Assembly (NCBI GenBank): GCA_023437285.1
Contig: JAEZGP010000537.1
Location: forward strand, 1-10,287
Length of the DNA stretch: 10,287 nt
Reading direction: 5' to 3'
Source of the DNA: Actinomycetes bacterium
GTDB taxonomy: Bacteria; Actinomycetota; Actinomycetes; Mycobacteriales; Micromonosporaceae
The notes under the pieces were generated by a model. The model saw only the letters and a program-made list of their open reading frames with translations, searched no databases and was not told the origin of the DNA. A program made the translations under genes and the position numbers. Shown here piece after piece: positions 1 to 6,544 of the stretch. Every line of letters begins with the position of its first letter. The stretch's first letter is position 1.

Positions 1-18
1 CCCCCGTACCCAGAACAG

Positions 19-115
19 CGATCTTGCAGCACACCGCCACACTCACGCACCCAGACCAGCGATCTTGACAGCGGCAAGTGCGTTTTCGCACCCGAGAAGC
101 CGATCTTGCCTGCCG
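19..115. repeat. Composite 41-bp-period repeat, copy A
   Basis: Three CGATCTTG octamers lie exactly 41 bp apart (19, 60, 101), each preceded by a variant of GCACCCGAGA or GCACCCAGA. The whole block aligns without gaps to 413-509 at an offset of 394 bp. By eye about three quarters of positions are identical, and the last 15 bases (CGATCTTGCCTGCCG) match exactly. This is therefore an old duplication of a composite repeat. Function unknown. Confidence 0.75.
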
Positions 116-140
116 TGGACCATCCCGTCGCGGTTGCCCC

Positions 141-220
141 GCGTCGCAGGCCCCTCGCGTCGCAGGCCCCTCGCGTCGCAGGCCCCACGCGTCGCAGGCC
201 CCACGCGTCGCAGGCCCCTC
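141..220. repeat. Five-copy 16-bp tandem repeat
   Basis: Five head-to-tail copies of GCGTCGCAGGCCCC(T/A)C begin at 141, 157, 173, 189 and 205. Only the fifteenth base varies: T, T, A, A, T. The near-perfect identity indicates recent expansion. A 16-bp period cannot keep a reading frame, which argues against coding. It is a candidate variable-number tandem repeat. Confidence 0.92.
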
Positions 221-363
221 CGGTTGTGGGCCCTTTCGCCGAAGGTTGCATCCGCCCAGGTCGCACCCGTCAAAGGCCTACTCCCGGCGCAAGTCGCAGC
301 CCGGCGCAGTCGCGCGCCCCGACGCGGGCGCCTTCTCAGGCCCGCTCCGCACGTTGATCCGTG

Positions 364-409
364 TTTTCGGTACGGGAGGCGTAGCAGGCCGCCGCCTCTG
401 CACCGAAAA
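364..409. other. Possible nested stem-loop
   Basis: TTTTCGGT at 364-371 is the exact inverse of ACCGAAAA at 402-409. Inside it GAGGC (376-380) pairs with GCCTC (394-398), giving an 8-bp outer and a 5-bp inner stem separated by a small internal loop. It lies about 250 bp beyond the DUF4272 stop codon. It could be a distant terminator on the minus strand or simply part of the repeat landscape. No T-rich tail is evident. Confidence 0.35.
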
Positions 410-412
410 TGG

Positions 413-509
413 CGATCTTGGAGCACGCCGCTGCACCGACGCACCCGAGCTAGCGATCATGGCTGAGGTGACTGCGCGATCGCACCCGAGACGCCGATCT
501 TGCCTGCCG
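413..509. repeat. Composite 41-bp-period repeat, copy B
   Basis: This is the second copy of the block at 19-115. CGATCTTG at 413, CGATCATG at 454 and CGATCTTG at 495 keep the 41-bp spacing. It merges at its left-to-right end with the 52-bp tandem array that begins at 482, so the two repeat types share the core GCACCCGAGACGCCGATCTT. Confidence 0.75.
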
Positions 510-628
510 CAGCCGCCCGCCGACTTGCCTGCCGCACCCGAGACGCCGATCTTGCCTAGCGCAGTCGCCCGCCGGCTTGCCTGCCGCACCCGAGTCGCCG
601 ATCTTGCCTAGCGCAGTCGCCCGCCGGC
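482..628. repeat. 52-bp tandem repeat, about 2.8 copies
   Basis: Units begin with GCACCCGAG at 482, 534 and 586. Each continues into a CGCCGATCTTGCC core and a CGCAGTCGCCCGCCGGC tail, and the third unit breaks off at 628. Units two and three are nearly identical, while the first differs more in its tail. Truncation coincides with the start of the 10-bp array at 626. Confidence 0.85.
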
Positions 629-665
629 CGGGCCAGGCCGGGTCAGGCCGGGTCAGGTCAGGTCA
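626..665. repeat. 10-bp and 5-bp tandem repeat overlapping a stop codon
   Basis: Three copies of GGCCGGG(T/C)CA occupy 626-655 and are followed by two GGTCA units at 656-665. The last unit contains the TGA stop codon (663-665, minus strand) of the DUF4272 gene, so the array has grown up to or into the 3' end of that gene. Confidence 0.85.
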
Positions 666-1343
666 GGTGGAGAGGTCTACTTCTTCCCAGCCGGGCGGGT
701 CGCCGTGGTACTCGCCGCGCAGGATGACGGCCCACTCCAGCGCCCAACGGCGCTGGCCGATGGCGTTCGAGTCGATCAAGCCTGGCAGGCGGACCCGCTG
801 GCGTTCGGCCTCCAGGTACGCCCAGTCCAGGCAGTAGAACAGGTCCAGGGCGCGGGCCGCTTCGTCGGCCGGGCGGGCCGCCGGCAGGGTACGGGAGCGC
901 CAGGCGGCGTACGTCTCCTTGGACGGCAGGTGCGGCAGCTGTGGCACGAGGGTGTCGGGGGCCGGCTGGGCGGGGTCGAGGCGCGGGACCAGGCCGACGA
1001 GCCAGGCCAGCGCGTACAGGGCCTCCAGGTGCAGGGCGAACGAGCGGTGGTCGCCCTCGCCGGAGGACAGGAAGTGCCATTCGGGCTTGGTGAGGTGTTC
1101 GAGCAGGCGGGCGTCGAGCAGCCAGGCGGTCGCCGCGGCGGACGGCATGCCGAAGCAGCGGGCGAGCACGACGTTGAGGATCGCGGTGCGTGCCTCAAGT
1201 TCGGCGACGGAGCGTAGCTCCACGGTGTCGGCGGCGTCCCAGACGAGGGGGAACTGTTCGGGTGGCAGGGGGAGGTTCAGCCGGCGCAGCTCATCGAGGC
1301 TTGCCGCGCGTACCCGTCGCGGATCAGGAACGGCAATGGCCAC
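663..1343 (-). CDS. DUF4272 domain-containing protein
   Basis: A 226-residue protein whose sequence fits the DUF4272 family, which is of unknown function and widespread in bacteria. The match rests on recognised blocks: a central helix-rich LHLEALYALAWLVGL segment (about 104-118), the DLFYCLDWAYLEA segment (167-179) and the C-terminal RRWALEWAV block (198-206). No signal peptide or membrane helix is seen, so it is probably cytoplasmic. The GTG start at 1343 keeps the usual N-terminal stretch (VRAASLDELRRL, 11-22), but no strong Shine-Dalgarno precedes it. It lies 81 bp beyond the cupin gene, same strand, so it may be the last gene of that operon or have its own promoter; I could not find a convincing one. 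Its stop codon lies inside a short tandem repeat. Family call fairly sure, function unknown. Confidence 0.85.
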   Translation of the reverse strand: MAIAVPDPRRVRAASLDELRRLNLPLPPEQFPLVWDAADTVELRSVAELEARTAILNVVLARCFGMPSAAATAWLLDARLLEHLTKPEWHFLSSGEGDHRSFALHLEALYALAWLVGLVPRLDPAQPAPDTLVPQLPHLPSKETYAAWRSRTLPAARPADEAARALDLFYCLDWAYLEAERQRVRLPGLIDSNAIGQRRWALEWAVILRGEYHGDPPGWEEVDLST

Positions 1344-1424
1344 CGTCGGTCTGCCTTACGTTTGTGCGCCTCGTCTGTTGGCCGCGACTGTAGCCCTCTT
1401 GGGTGGGAAGCGAAAGCTGGAGCG

Positions 1425-1784
1425 TCACTGCGGGTCACGGTGGGCGGTTTCGGGGCTGAAGGCGGGTACGCACACGGCGACGTATTCGGCGCCGTCGGGG
1501 TCGGGGGTCGTGTACCGGATCCGCTCGCCGGCCCGGGTGAGGATGGCCTGCCCGGCGCCGACGTCGTACACCCCGTCGGGCGTCTCGACGCGTACGCTGC
1601 CCCGCAGCACGAGGGTGATCTCGTCGAAGTCGGGCGCCTGGGCGGGTTCGGTCCAGCCACCGGGGGCCACCATGCGCGCCACGGACACGCCCTCGTCGCC
1701 GGTACTGGCTTTCCCGACGTACTCGTCAATGACCTTTCCACCTGGCACCGGGATGCGGGTGGGCTGCCCGATGAGCTCGGCCAT
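1425..1784 (-). CDS. Cupin-fold protein coupled to thymidine phosphorylase
   Basis: A 119-residue single-domain cupin resembling the EutQ-like/actinobacterial small cupins. The first motif survives as DEITLVLRG (E then six residues then G, about 54-62) followed by SVRVETPDG. The second is GQAILTRAGERIRY (about 77-90). The histidines expected in HxH and in the second motif are absent (the protein's only histidine is in the C-terminal HRDPQ tail), so a classical metal site is unlikely and a binding or structural role is more plausible. I chose the ATG at 1784 because AGGAGG at 1791-1796 sits 6 nt upstream; the adjacent GTG at 1787 would be only 3 nt away. The ATG overlaps the deoA stop as TGATG, implying translational coupling. 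Substrate unknown; a link to pentose-1-phosphate or base handling is guesswork. Confidence 0.85.
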   Translation of the reverse strand: MAELIGQPTRIPVPGGKVIDEYVGKASTGDEGVSVARMVAPGGWTEPAQAPDFDEITLVLRGSVRVETPDGVYDVGAGQAILTRAGERIRYTTPDPDGAEYVAVCVPAFSPETAHRDPQ

Positions 1785-3079
1785 CACGAACCTCCTGCGG
1801 CTATCCGATCAAGAACAAGACCAGGGAGTACGGGTGGGGAGGCGGCGATCTCCACCGCCCCCGCGGCGGTATCGCGCGCCGCGGGGATCCGCTCGGCGTC
1901 GTCGGCGCGCAGCTCGTAGAGCACGTCGCCGGCGCGCACGCGGTCACCCGGCTTGCGGTGCAGCAGGACGCCGGCGGCGGCGCTGACCGGGTCCTCCTTG
2001 CGCGCGCGGCCGGCGCCGAGGCGCCAGGCGGCCAGGCCGATCGCCATGGCGTCGACGGCGGCGACGAAGCCGTCCCGGTCGGCGCGGACGGTTTCGATCT
2101 CGCGGGCGGTAGGCAGCGGCGCGTCGGGGTCGCCGCCCTGGGCGGTCACGAGTGCCCGCCAGGCGTCCATGGCGCGGCCGTCGCGCAGCGCGTCGGCGGG
2201 GTCGACGCCGTCGAGGCCGGCGGCCGCGCGCATCTCGCGGGCGAGGGCGAGGGTGAGTTCGACGACGTCGGCCGGGCCGCCGCCGGCGAGGACCTCGACG
2301 GACTCGGTGACCTCGAGCGCGTTGCCGACGGCGAGGCCCAGCGGGGTGGACATGTCGGTGAGCAGGGCGACGGTGCGTACGCCGTGGTCGTGGCCGAGCT
2401 GGACCATGGTGCGGGCGAGTTCGGTGGCATCGGCGCGGTCCTTCATGAAGGCGCCCGACCCGGTCTTGACGTCGAGGACCAGCGCGGACGTGCCCTCGGC
2501 GATCTTCTTGCTCATGATGGAGCTGGCGATGAGCGGGATCGCCTCGACCGTGCCGGTCACGTCGCGCAGGGCGTACAGCTTGCGGTCGGCCGGCGCCAGG
2601 CCCTCGCCGGCCGCGCAGATGGCCGCGCCGACGGCGGCGAGTTGGGCGATGAACTCGTCGTTGCTGAGGTTGGCGCGGAAGCCGGGGATGGCCTCCAGTT
2701 TGTCGAGGGTGCCGCCGGTGTGGCCGAGGCCGCGGCCGGACAGTTGCGGTACGGCCGCGCCGCACGCCGCGACGAGCGGGGTCAACGGCAGCGTGATCTT
2801 GTCGCCGACGCCGCCCGTGGAGTGCTTGTCGACGGTCGGTCGCGGTACGGAGCTGAGGTCGAGCCGCTCCCCCGACGCGATCATCGCCGAGGTCCAGCGG
2901 GCGATCTCGGGTGCGGTCATGCCGCGCAGCAGGATCGCCATGGCCAGCGCCGACATCTGCTCGTCGGCGACGACACCCCGGGTGTACGCGTCGACGACCC
3001 AGTCGATCTGCCCGTCGGTGAGCGCGCCTCCGTCGCGTTTGGCGCGGATGACGTCGACGGCGGTGTACGCCTGCGTCAC
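1784..3079 (-). CDS. deoA: Thymidine / pyrimidine-nucleoside phosphorylase
   Basis: A 431-residue enzyme of the usual family length. It reversibly cleaves thymidine, deoxyuridine and often uridine with phosphate, giving the base and (deoxy)ribose-1-phosphate in the cytoplasm. Visible marks are the glycine-rich phosphate loop DKHSTGGVGDK (84-94), the family signature SGRGLGHTGGTLDKLE (114-129) and RDVTGTVEAIPLIASSIMSK (172-191). R172, S187 and K191 of that last block match the pyrimidine-binding Arg, Ser and Lys known from E. coli DeoA. DVKTGSGAFM (203-212) follows. The C-terminal part (about 340-431) carries the usual alpha/beta domain. The GTG at 3079 overlaps the cytidine deaminase stop as GTGA, with GAGGAG about 8 nt upstream, so it is translationally coupled. 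It would act on the product of that deaminase. Whether it prefers thymidine or also takes uridine cannot be read from sequence. Confidence 0.96.
   Translation of the reverse strand: MTQAYTAVDVIRAKRDGGALTDGQIDWVVDAYTRGVVADEQMSALAMAILLRGMTAPEIARWTSAMIASGERLDLSSVPRPTVDKHSTGGVGDKITLPLTPLVAACGAAVPQLSGRGLGHTGGTLDKLEAIPGFRANLSNDEFIAQLAAVGAAICAAGEGLAPADRKLYALRDVTGTVEAIPLIASSIMSKKIAEGTSALVLDVKTGSGAFMKDRADATELARTMVQLGHDHGVRTVALLTDMSTPLGLAVGNALEVTESVEVLAGGGPADVVELTLALAREMRAAAGLDGVDPADALRDGRAMDAWRALVTAQGGDPDAPLPTAREIETVRADRDGFVAAVDAMAIGLAAWRLGAGRARKEDPVSAAAGVLLHRKPGDRVRAGDVLYELRADDAERIPAARDTAAGAVEIAASPPVLPGLVLDRIAAGGS
1791..1796 (-). promoter_or_regulatory. Ribosome binding site of the cupin gene
   Basis: AGGAGG on the minus strand, inside the last codons of deoA and 6 nt from the ATG at 1784. 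It selects ATG over the GTG three bases upstream. Confidence 0.75.
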
Positions 3080-3804
3080 GCCGGGAACTCCTCGCCGATC
3101 TCGGCCGGTGGCGGTCCCTCGCCGGCCCAGGCGAGCGAGCCGTCGGACTCCACGACGACGACCCGGGGGGTGCGGGCCCGGCCCCACGCCACGGCGGCGG
3201 CCGAGGTGGGCCAGTAGGCGCCCTCTTCGAGGATGCCGGCCTCCGCGTCGTCGACGCTCGCGGAGCGTTCCCAGTACGCGCTCCACACCGGCTGCCCGCC
3301 GTCGGAGTCGGTGTGCACGAACACGGTGCCGCGGCCGACCCACTCCCGCAGCGCGGCCGGCACGTCGGCGGCGACGTCCTCGCCGGGCTCGTCGCGGGTA
3401 CCGGTGATCTCGACCAGGTCGGCCACGTCGAAGGCGAACGGGAGCAGTTCGGCCATGCTGCGCGGCCCGTCGGGAGCGTCGACGAGACAGGTGGGCCCGC
3501 CGTGCTCCCAGAGCAGTTGCCGGCAGCGGCCACACGGCATGATCGCGGTGCCGGCCGCGTCGACGCAGGCCAGCGCGACCAACCGGCCGCCGCCGGTGGC
3601 GTGCAGCGCGGAGATCACCCCGCACTCGGCGCAGAGCGCCACGCCGTACGCGGCGTTCTCCACGTTGCAGCCGGCGACCACCCGCCCGTCGTCGACGAGC
3701 GCGGCGGCTCCGACGGGATACTTCGAGTACGGCGCGTACGCGCGGCCCATCACGTCGATGGCCGCGGCCCGCAGCGCGGGCCAGTCGATCTCCACCTGCT
3801 GCAC
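3076..3804 (-). CDS. cdd: Cytidine deaminase with C-terminal extra domain
   Basis: Residues 1 to about 128 are a complete small zinc cytidine deaminase, which hydrolyses (deoxy)cytidine to (deoxy)uridine. It has YAPYSKYPVGAA (23-34), substrate-binding NVEN (47-50), catalytic CAE (58-60; Cys ligand and proton-shuttle Glu), PCGRC (90-94; two zinc cysteines) and the terminal LLPFAF (120-125). Such tetrameric enzymes normally end near residue 130. This one continues in frame to 242 with a region I do not recognise, containing VWSAYWERSASVDDAEAG (173-190), EEGAYWPTSAAAVAWGRAR (193-211) and TPRVVVVESDGSLAWAG (212-228). There is no sign of a frameshift. The GTG start at 3804 lies 29 bp after the permease stop with a poor Shine-Dalgarno; an in-frame TGA just upstream prevents a longer start. 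It overlaps deoA. The catalytic call is firm; the extension is unexplained. Confidence 0.93.
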   Translation of the reverse strand: MQQVEIDWPALRAAAIDVMGRAYAPYSKYPVGAAALVDDGRVVAGCNVENAAYGVALCAECGVISALHATGGGRLVALACVDAAGTAIMPCGRCRQLLWEHGGPTCLVDAPDGPRSMAELLPFAFDVADLVEITGTRDEPGEDVAADVPAALREWVGRGTVFVHTDSDGGQPVWSAYWERSASVDDAEAGILEEGAYWPTSAAAVAWGRARTPRVVVVESDGSLAWAGEGPPPAEIGEEFPA

Positions 3805-3833
3805 CAGACCATTGGATCACGTCAAGGTAAAGG

Positions 3834-5120
3834 TCATCCCTTGACGTACGGTTTACCGTCCGCGGCCGGGGCGCGCACCCTCCCGACCAGGCCGGCCACG
3901 GCGACAATGGTGATCAGGTAGGGCGCCATGCTGAGGAACTGCGACGGAATCGGGCTGCCGATCGTGGACAGGAACGTCTGCAGGGCCTCGACGAAGCCGA
4001 ACAGCAGGGCGGCCAGCATCGCGCCGATCGGGTTCCACCGCCCGAAGATCATCGCGGCGAGCGCGATGAAGCCCTTGCCGGCGCTCATGCCCTTGCTGAA
4101 CTGGAAGCCCGCGTCGAGCACCAGGTACGACCCGCCGATGCCGGCGATCACGCCGGCCACGGCGACGTTCCAGTACCGCAGGCCGAGGACCCGTACGCCC
4201 ACCGTGTCGGCGGCGGTGGGGTGCTCGCCCACCGACCGGGTACGCAGGCCCCAGCGCGTCCCGAACAGCCCGAAGTGGATCAGTACGGCGAGGATGAACA
4301 CCAGGTAGACCAGCGCGTTCCAGCGGAACAGGATCGGCCCGAGGACGGGAATGTCGCCCAGCAGCGGAATCTCGATGATCGGCAGTTGCGCCGGGGCGTT
4401 GAAGTGCTCGGCGTCGTCGGTCATCACCCGCTCGAACAGGAAGCCCGTCAGGCCGGTACACAGCACGATGAGGATGACGCCGAGAATGACCTGGTCAACC
4501 CGGTAACGGATGGCGAAGAAGCCGAGCAGCAGCCCGATGAGCAGGCCCGCCGCGCCGCCCCCGAGCACGCCGACCCAGACGCTGGCCGCGACCGTCGCGA
4601 ACATGGCCGCCGCGAACGCGCCGAGCAGAAACTGGCCCTCGATCGCCACGTTGATCACGCCGCTGCGTTCGCACAGCACGCCGGCCAGCGCGCCGAACAC
4701 GAGCGGCACGGACAGCCCGATCGTCTGCCGGATCACGTTGATCACCGGCATGAACTGCAACCCTTCGTCCGCGGCGGAGACCTGCGAACACAGCAGCGAC
4801 AGCACCAGCGCCAGCGCGGCCACGGCGACCAGCCACACGAAGAACCGCCTCGCGTTCAGCGCGAGCAGCGCCACCCCGGCCGCGACAGTGATCAGCCCGA
4901 ACACGATCGCGCCGGCGCGGCCCGGGATCGTCAGCGACGCCCCCTCGGCGTTCTCGCTGAGCACGAACCTGGCGTCCATCTGGGCATGGGCGAGCAGCCC
5001 GAACAGGACCGCCGCGACGATGCCGAGCGCGACGAACGCCGCGCCGGCCCGCCGCTCCCGGGTCCAGAAGCTCGGGCGCACGACCACATGAGGCGCCTCA
5101 TCCGCCACGACGGTCGTCAT
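3834..5120 (-). CDS. Nucleoside ABC transporter permease (BPD_transp_2), second subunit
   Basis: A 428-residue inner-membrane permease of the branched-chain-amino-acid/sugar permease superfamily, in the subgroup that pairs with BMP lipoproteins. The core spans about 130-415 and has ERSGVINVAIEGQFLLGAF (151-169), the cytoplasmic coupling region FGTRWGLRTRSVGEHP (286-301) and GKGFIALAAMIFGRWNP (348-364). About 115 residues before the core hold three further predicted helices (near 27-46, 70-89 and 93-112), which I take as the actinobacterial extended form. I prefer ATG 5120 to a GTG at 5147 because GGAGGTGA (5125-5132) ends 4 nt before it. A small hairpin (5131-5144) partly overlaps that site. 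It is 80 bp from the other permease, with which it should form the heterodimeric channel. The substrate is inferred from neighbouring salvage enzymes. Confidence 0.92.
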   Translation of the reverse strand: MTTVVADEAPHVVVRPSFWTRERRAGAAFVALGIVAAVLFGLLAHAQMDARFVLSENAEGASLTIPGRAGAIVFGLITVAAGVALLALNARRFFVWLVAVAALALVLSLLCSQVSAADEGLQFMPVINVIRQTIGLSVPLVFGALAGVLCERSGVINVAIEGQFLLGAFAAAMFATVAASVWVGVLGGGAAGLLIGLLLGFFAIRYRVDQVILGVILIVLCTGLTGFLFERVMTDDAEHFNAPAQLPIIEIPLLGDIPVLGPILFRWNALVYLVFILAVLIHFGLFGTRWGLRTRSVGEHPTAADTVGVRVLGLRYWNVAVAGVIAGIGGSYLVLDAGFQFSKGMSAGKGFIALAAMIFGRWNPIGAMLAALLFGFVEALQTFLSTIGSPIPSQFLSMAPYLITIVAVAGLVGRVRAPAADGKPYVKG

Positions 5121-5124
5121 CCGG

Positions 5125-5132
5125 TCACCTCC
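5125..5132 (-). promoter_or_regulatory. Ribosome binding site of the second permease
   Basis: GGAGGTGA on the minus strand is a full match to the 16S rRNA 3' end. Its GGAGG core is 7 nt from the ATG at 5120, which moves the start nine codons inside the longest frame. Confidence 0.8.
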
Positions 5133-5169
5133 GCAACGCTGCGGCACCCGGATGACCTATCACAGAGCT

Positions 5170-5197
5170 GATGATTCACTCGCTGACGCTCGCTCAT
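5170..5197. repeat. GAGCGAGCG...GTGAATCATC intergenic element
   Basis: On the minus strand, ATGAGCGAGCGTCAGCGAGTGAATCATC sits directly after the first permease stop codon. It contains two near-direct GCGAG(C/T)G units. I recall near-identical GAGCGAGCGCAGCGAGCGAATCAT elements as frequent intergenic sequences of Micromonospora and relatives, but that identification is from memory. It supports the family assignment and explains part of the 80-bp gap between permeases. Confidence 0.5.
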
Positions 5198-5200
5198 GCG

Positions 5201-6544
5201 TCACCAGCCCTTCGCGACGGTGGTCTCGAGGCGGCCGGTGCGGCCGGCCCGCAGGCGGAACACGGAGCGTACGAGCGCCGGAGCCGCGATGAACAGCACG
5301 ATCAGGGCGGTCAGCACGTCGACCAGGTCGACGGGGATGCCCGAGAATGACTGCATCCGGTTGCCGCCGGCGCGCAGCGCCCCGAACAGCAGCGCCGCGA
5401 GCAGGACGCCCCACGGCTTGCCCCGGCCGAGCAGCGCGACCGTGATGCCGTCGAAGCCGATGTTGCCCGCCACGGAGCCGGTCAACGCGCCGGCGGTGCC
5501 GAGCAGTACGGTCGTGCCGCCCAGGCCGGCCAGCGCGCCGGCGATGATCATCGTGCCCGTGTACGAGACGGCGACGCTCATCCCGGCGGTACGGGCGGCG
5601 TCGGGGTTGAGGCCCACGGCCCGCAGTTCGAAGCCGAACGTGGAACGGTTGAGCAACCACGCCACCGCGACCACGGCCGCGACGCTGAGCAGGATGCCCA
5701 GGTGCACGCGCAGGTCGCCGCCGGCCAGCTTCGGCAGCAGGCCGGTGGAGTCCACCGGCTTGCTGATCGCGTCGCTGCGGTTGGGGTCCTGCACGCCGTT
5801 CTGCACGATCAACCAGGACAGGAAGTACAGGGCGATGTAGTTGAGCATGATCGTGGTGATGACCTCGTGCGCGCCGGTGCGCGCCTTGAGGATGCCCGGC
5901 ACGAAGCCGTACACGGCGCCGCCCAGGGCGCCCGCGATCAGCACCAGGATCACGTGCAGGCCCGGCGGCAGGTGCAGGCCGAAGCCGACCAGGCCGGCGA
6001 CGGCGGCGCCCATGATGGCCTGGCCCTGCGCGCCGATGTTGAACAGGCCGCCCCGGAAGGCCAGCGCGACGGCGAGGCCGGTGAACACCAGCGGCGCGGT
6101 GTAGGTCAGCGTCTCCGACAGCGGATACAGCGCGAGCCAGATCGTGTTCTCGCCGTTGAGCCAGCCGCTGACCGCCGCCGGGTCGACGATCGCGCCCTTG
6201 AACAGGTTCGCGTACGCCTCACTGATCGCCGACCAGCTCGCCGACAGCGCGTCGCCGGGGCCGGCGAAGAAGTACCCGTACGTCGCGGTCACGTCCGGGT
6301 CGGACAGGCAGATGAGTACGCCGCCGATGACCATCGCGAGCACCAGCGACAGCACGGTGACGGTGATTGTGTTGGCGCTCCACAGCGCCGCGATGAACCG
6401 GTTTCCGGCCGGCGGGCCGGGCACCTCGGCGGCGTCGGTCGTCCGCAGCGCGGTGGCCGCCGTTTCCTTCGGGGTATGTTCGGCTCCGGCGGGCTCCTTG
6501 TCGGGGGAGCTCGCGTTGCCTTCGGGTTCCTGGCCGAGGATCAC
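5201..6544 (-). CDS. Nucleoside ABC transporter permease (BPD_transp_2), first subunit
   Basis: A 447-residue inner-membrane permease, sister to the gene that follows it. A hydrophilic, probably cytoplasmic tail rich in Glu, Pro and Ala covers about 1-48, and the first helix is near 58-80. The core (about 145-430) carries [18 protein letters not shown] (163-180), the coupling segment [15 protein letters not shown] (224-238), [17 protein letters not shown] (305-321) and [20 protein letters not shown] (401-420). These are the hallmarks of the BMP-associated nucleoside permeases. The GTG at 6544 overlaps the ATPase stop codon as GTGA. A purine-rich GGGGGAGGGGA run directly precedes it, so translation is coupled to the ATPase. 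It should form the channel together with the second permease. Substrate class is inferred from operon context and family. Confidence 0.93.
   Translation of the reverse strand: MILGQEPEGNASSPDKEPAGAEHTPKETAATALRTTDAAEVPGPPAGNRFIAALWSANTITVTVLSLVLAMVIGGVLICLSDPDVTATYGYFFAGPGDALSASWSAISEAYANLFKGAIVDPAAVSGWLNGENTIWLALYPLSETLTYTAPLVFTGLAVALAFRGGLFNIGAQGQAIMGAAVAGLVGFGLHLPPGLHVILVLIAGALGGAVYGFVPGILKARTGAHEVITTIMLNYIALYFLSWLIVQNGVQDPNRSDAISKPVDSTGLLPKLAGGDLRVHLGILLSVAAVVAVAWLLNRSTFGFELRAVGLNPDAARTAGMSVAVSYTGTMIIAGALAGLGGTTVLLGTAGALTGSVAGNIGFDGITVALLGRGKPWGVLLAALLFGALRAGGNRMQSFSGIPVDLVDVLTALIVLFIAAPALVRSVFRLRAGRTGRLETTVAKGW

Larger units (their letters stand above)
1..662. repeat. Non-coding repeat-rich intergenic region
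   Basis: I see no convincing gene here. The open frames on both strands are artefacts of GC-rich repeats: their predicted proteins are low-complexity Arg/Pro/Ala strings, they overlap in several frames, and the repeat periods (16, 41, 52 and 10 bp) are not multiples of three. The octamer CGATCTTG occurs at 19, 60, 101, 413, 495, 547 and 599, with a one-base variant at 454. Spacing is 41 bp (19/60/101 and 413/454/495) and then 52 bp (495/547/599). The stretch also holds a five-copy 16-bp array, a possible hairpin at 364-409 and a 10-bp/5-bp array that runs into the stop codon of the neighbouring DUF4272 gene. Function is unknown; it may be slippage- or recombination-driven intergenic DNA. Confidence 0.8.
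5117..5197 (-). other. Possible 26-residue leader ORF between the permeases
   Basis: An ATG at 5197 opens a 26-codon frame beginning MSERQR. Its TGA overlaps the ATG of the second permease in an ATGA quartet. A weak GGTGA lies just before the ATG and overlaps the end of the first permease. The overlap geometry would allow translational coupling, but the MSER start falls in the GAGCGAGCG repeat-like element, which often creates such short frames by chance. I do not claim it is expressed. Confidence 0.3.

Noticed and set aside
43..611. Overlapping open frames on both strands encoding Arg/Pro/Ala-rich proteins of 80-180 residues
   Set aside because: They are products of GC-rich tandem repeats with periods that break frame, no ribosome binding sites, and no recognisable domain.
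1..662. CRISPR-like array
   Set aside because: Repeat cores are only about 8-25 bp and diverged, spacers are themselves repeated, and no cas genes are present.
1344..1424. TACAGT as a -10 box for the DUF4272 gene
   Set aside because: No acceptable -35 at 16-19 nt, and the hexamer alone is expected by chance.
3080..3907. An upstream extension of the phosphorylase frame to a total of 707 residues
   Set aside because: The extra part is out-of-frame read of the cytidine deaminase gene with an Arg-rich shadow sequence. The true start is the GTG at 3079 with its own ribosome binding site and GTGA overlap.
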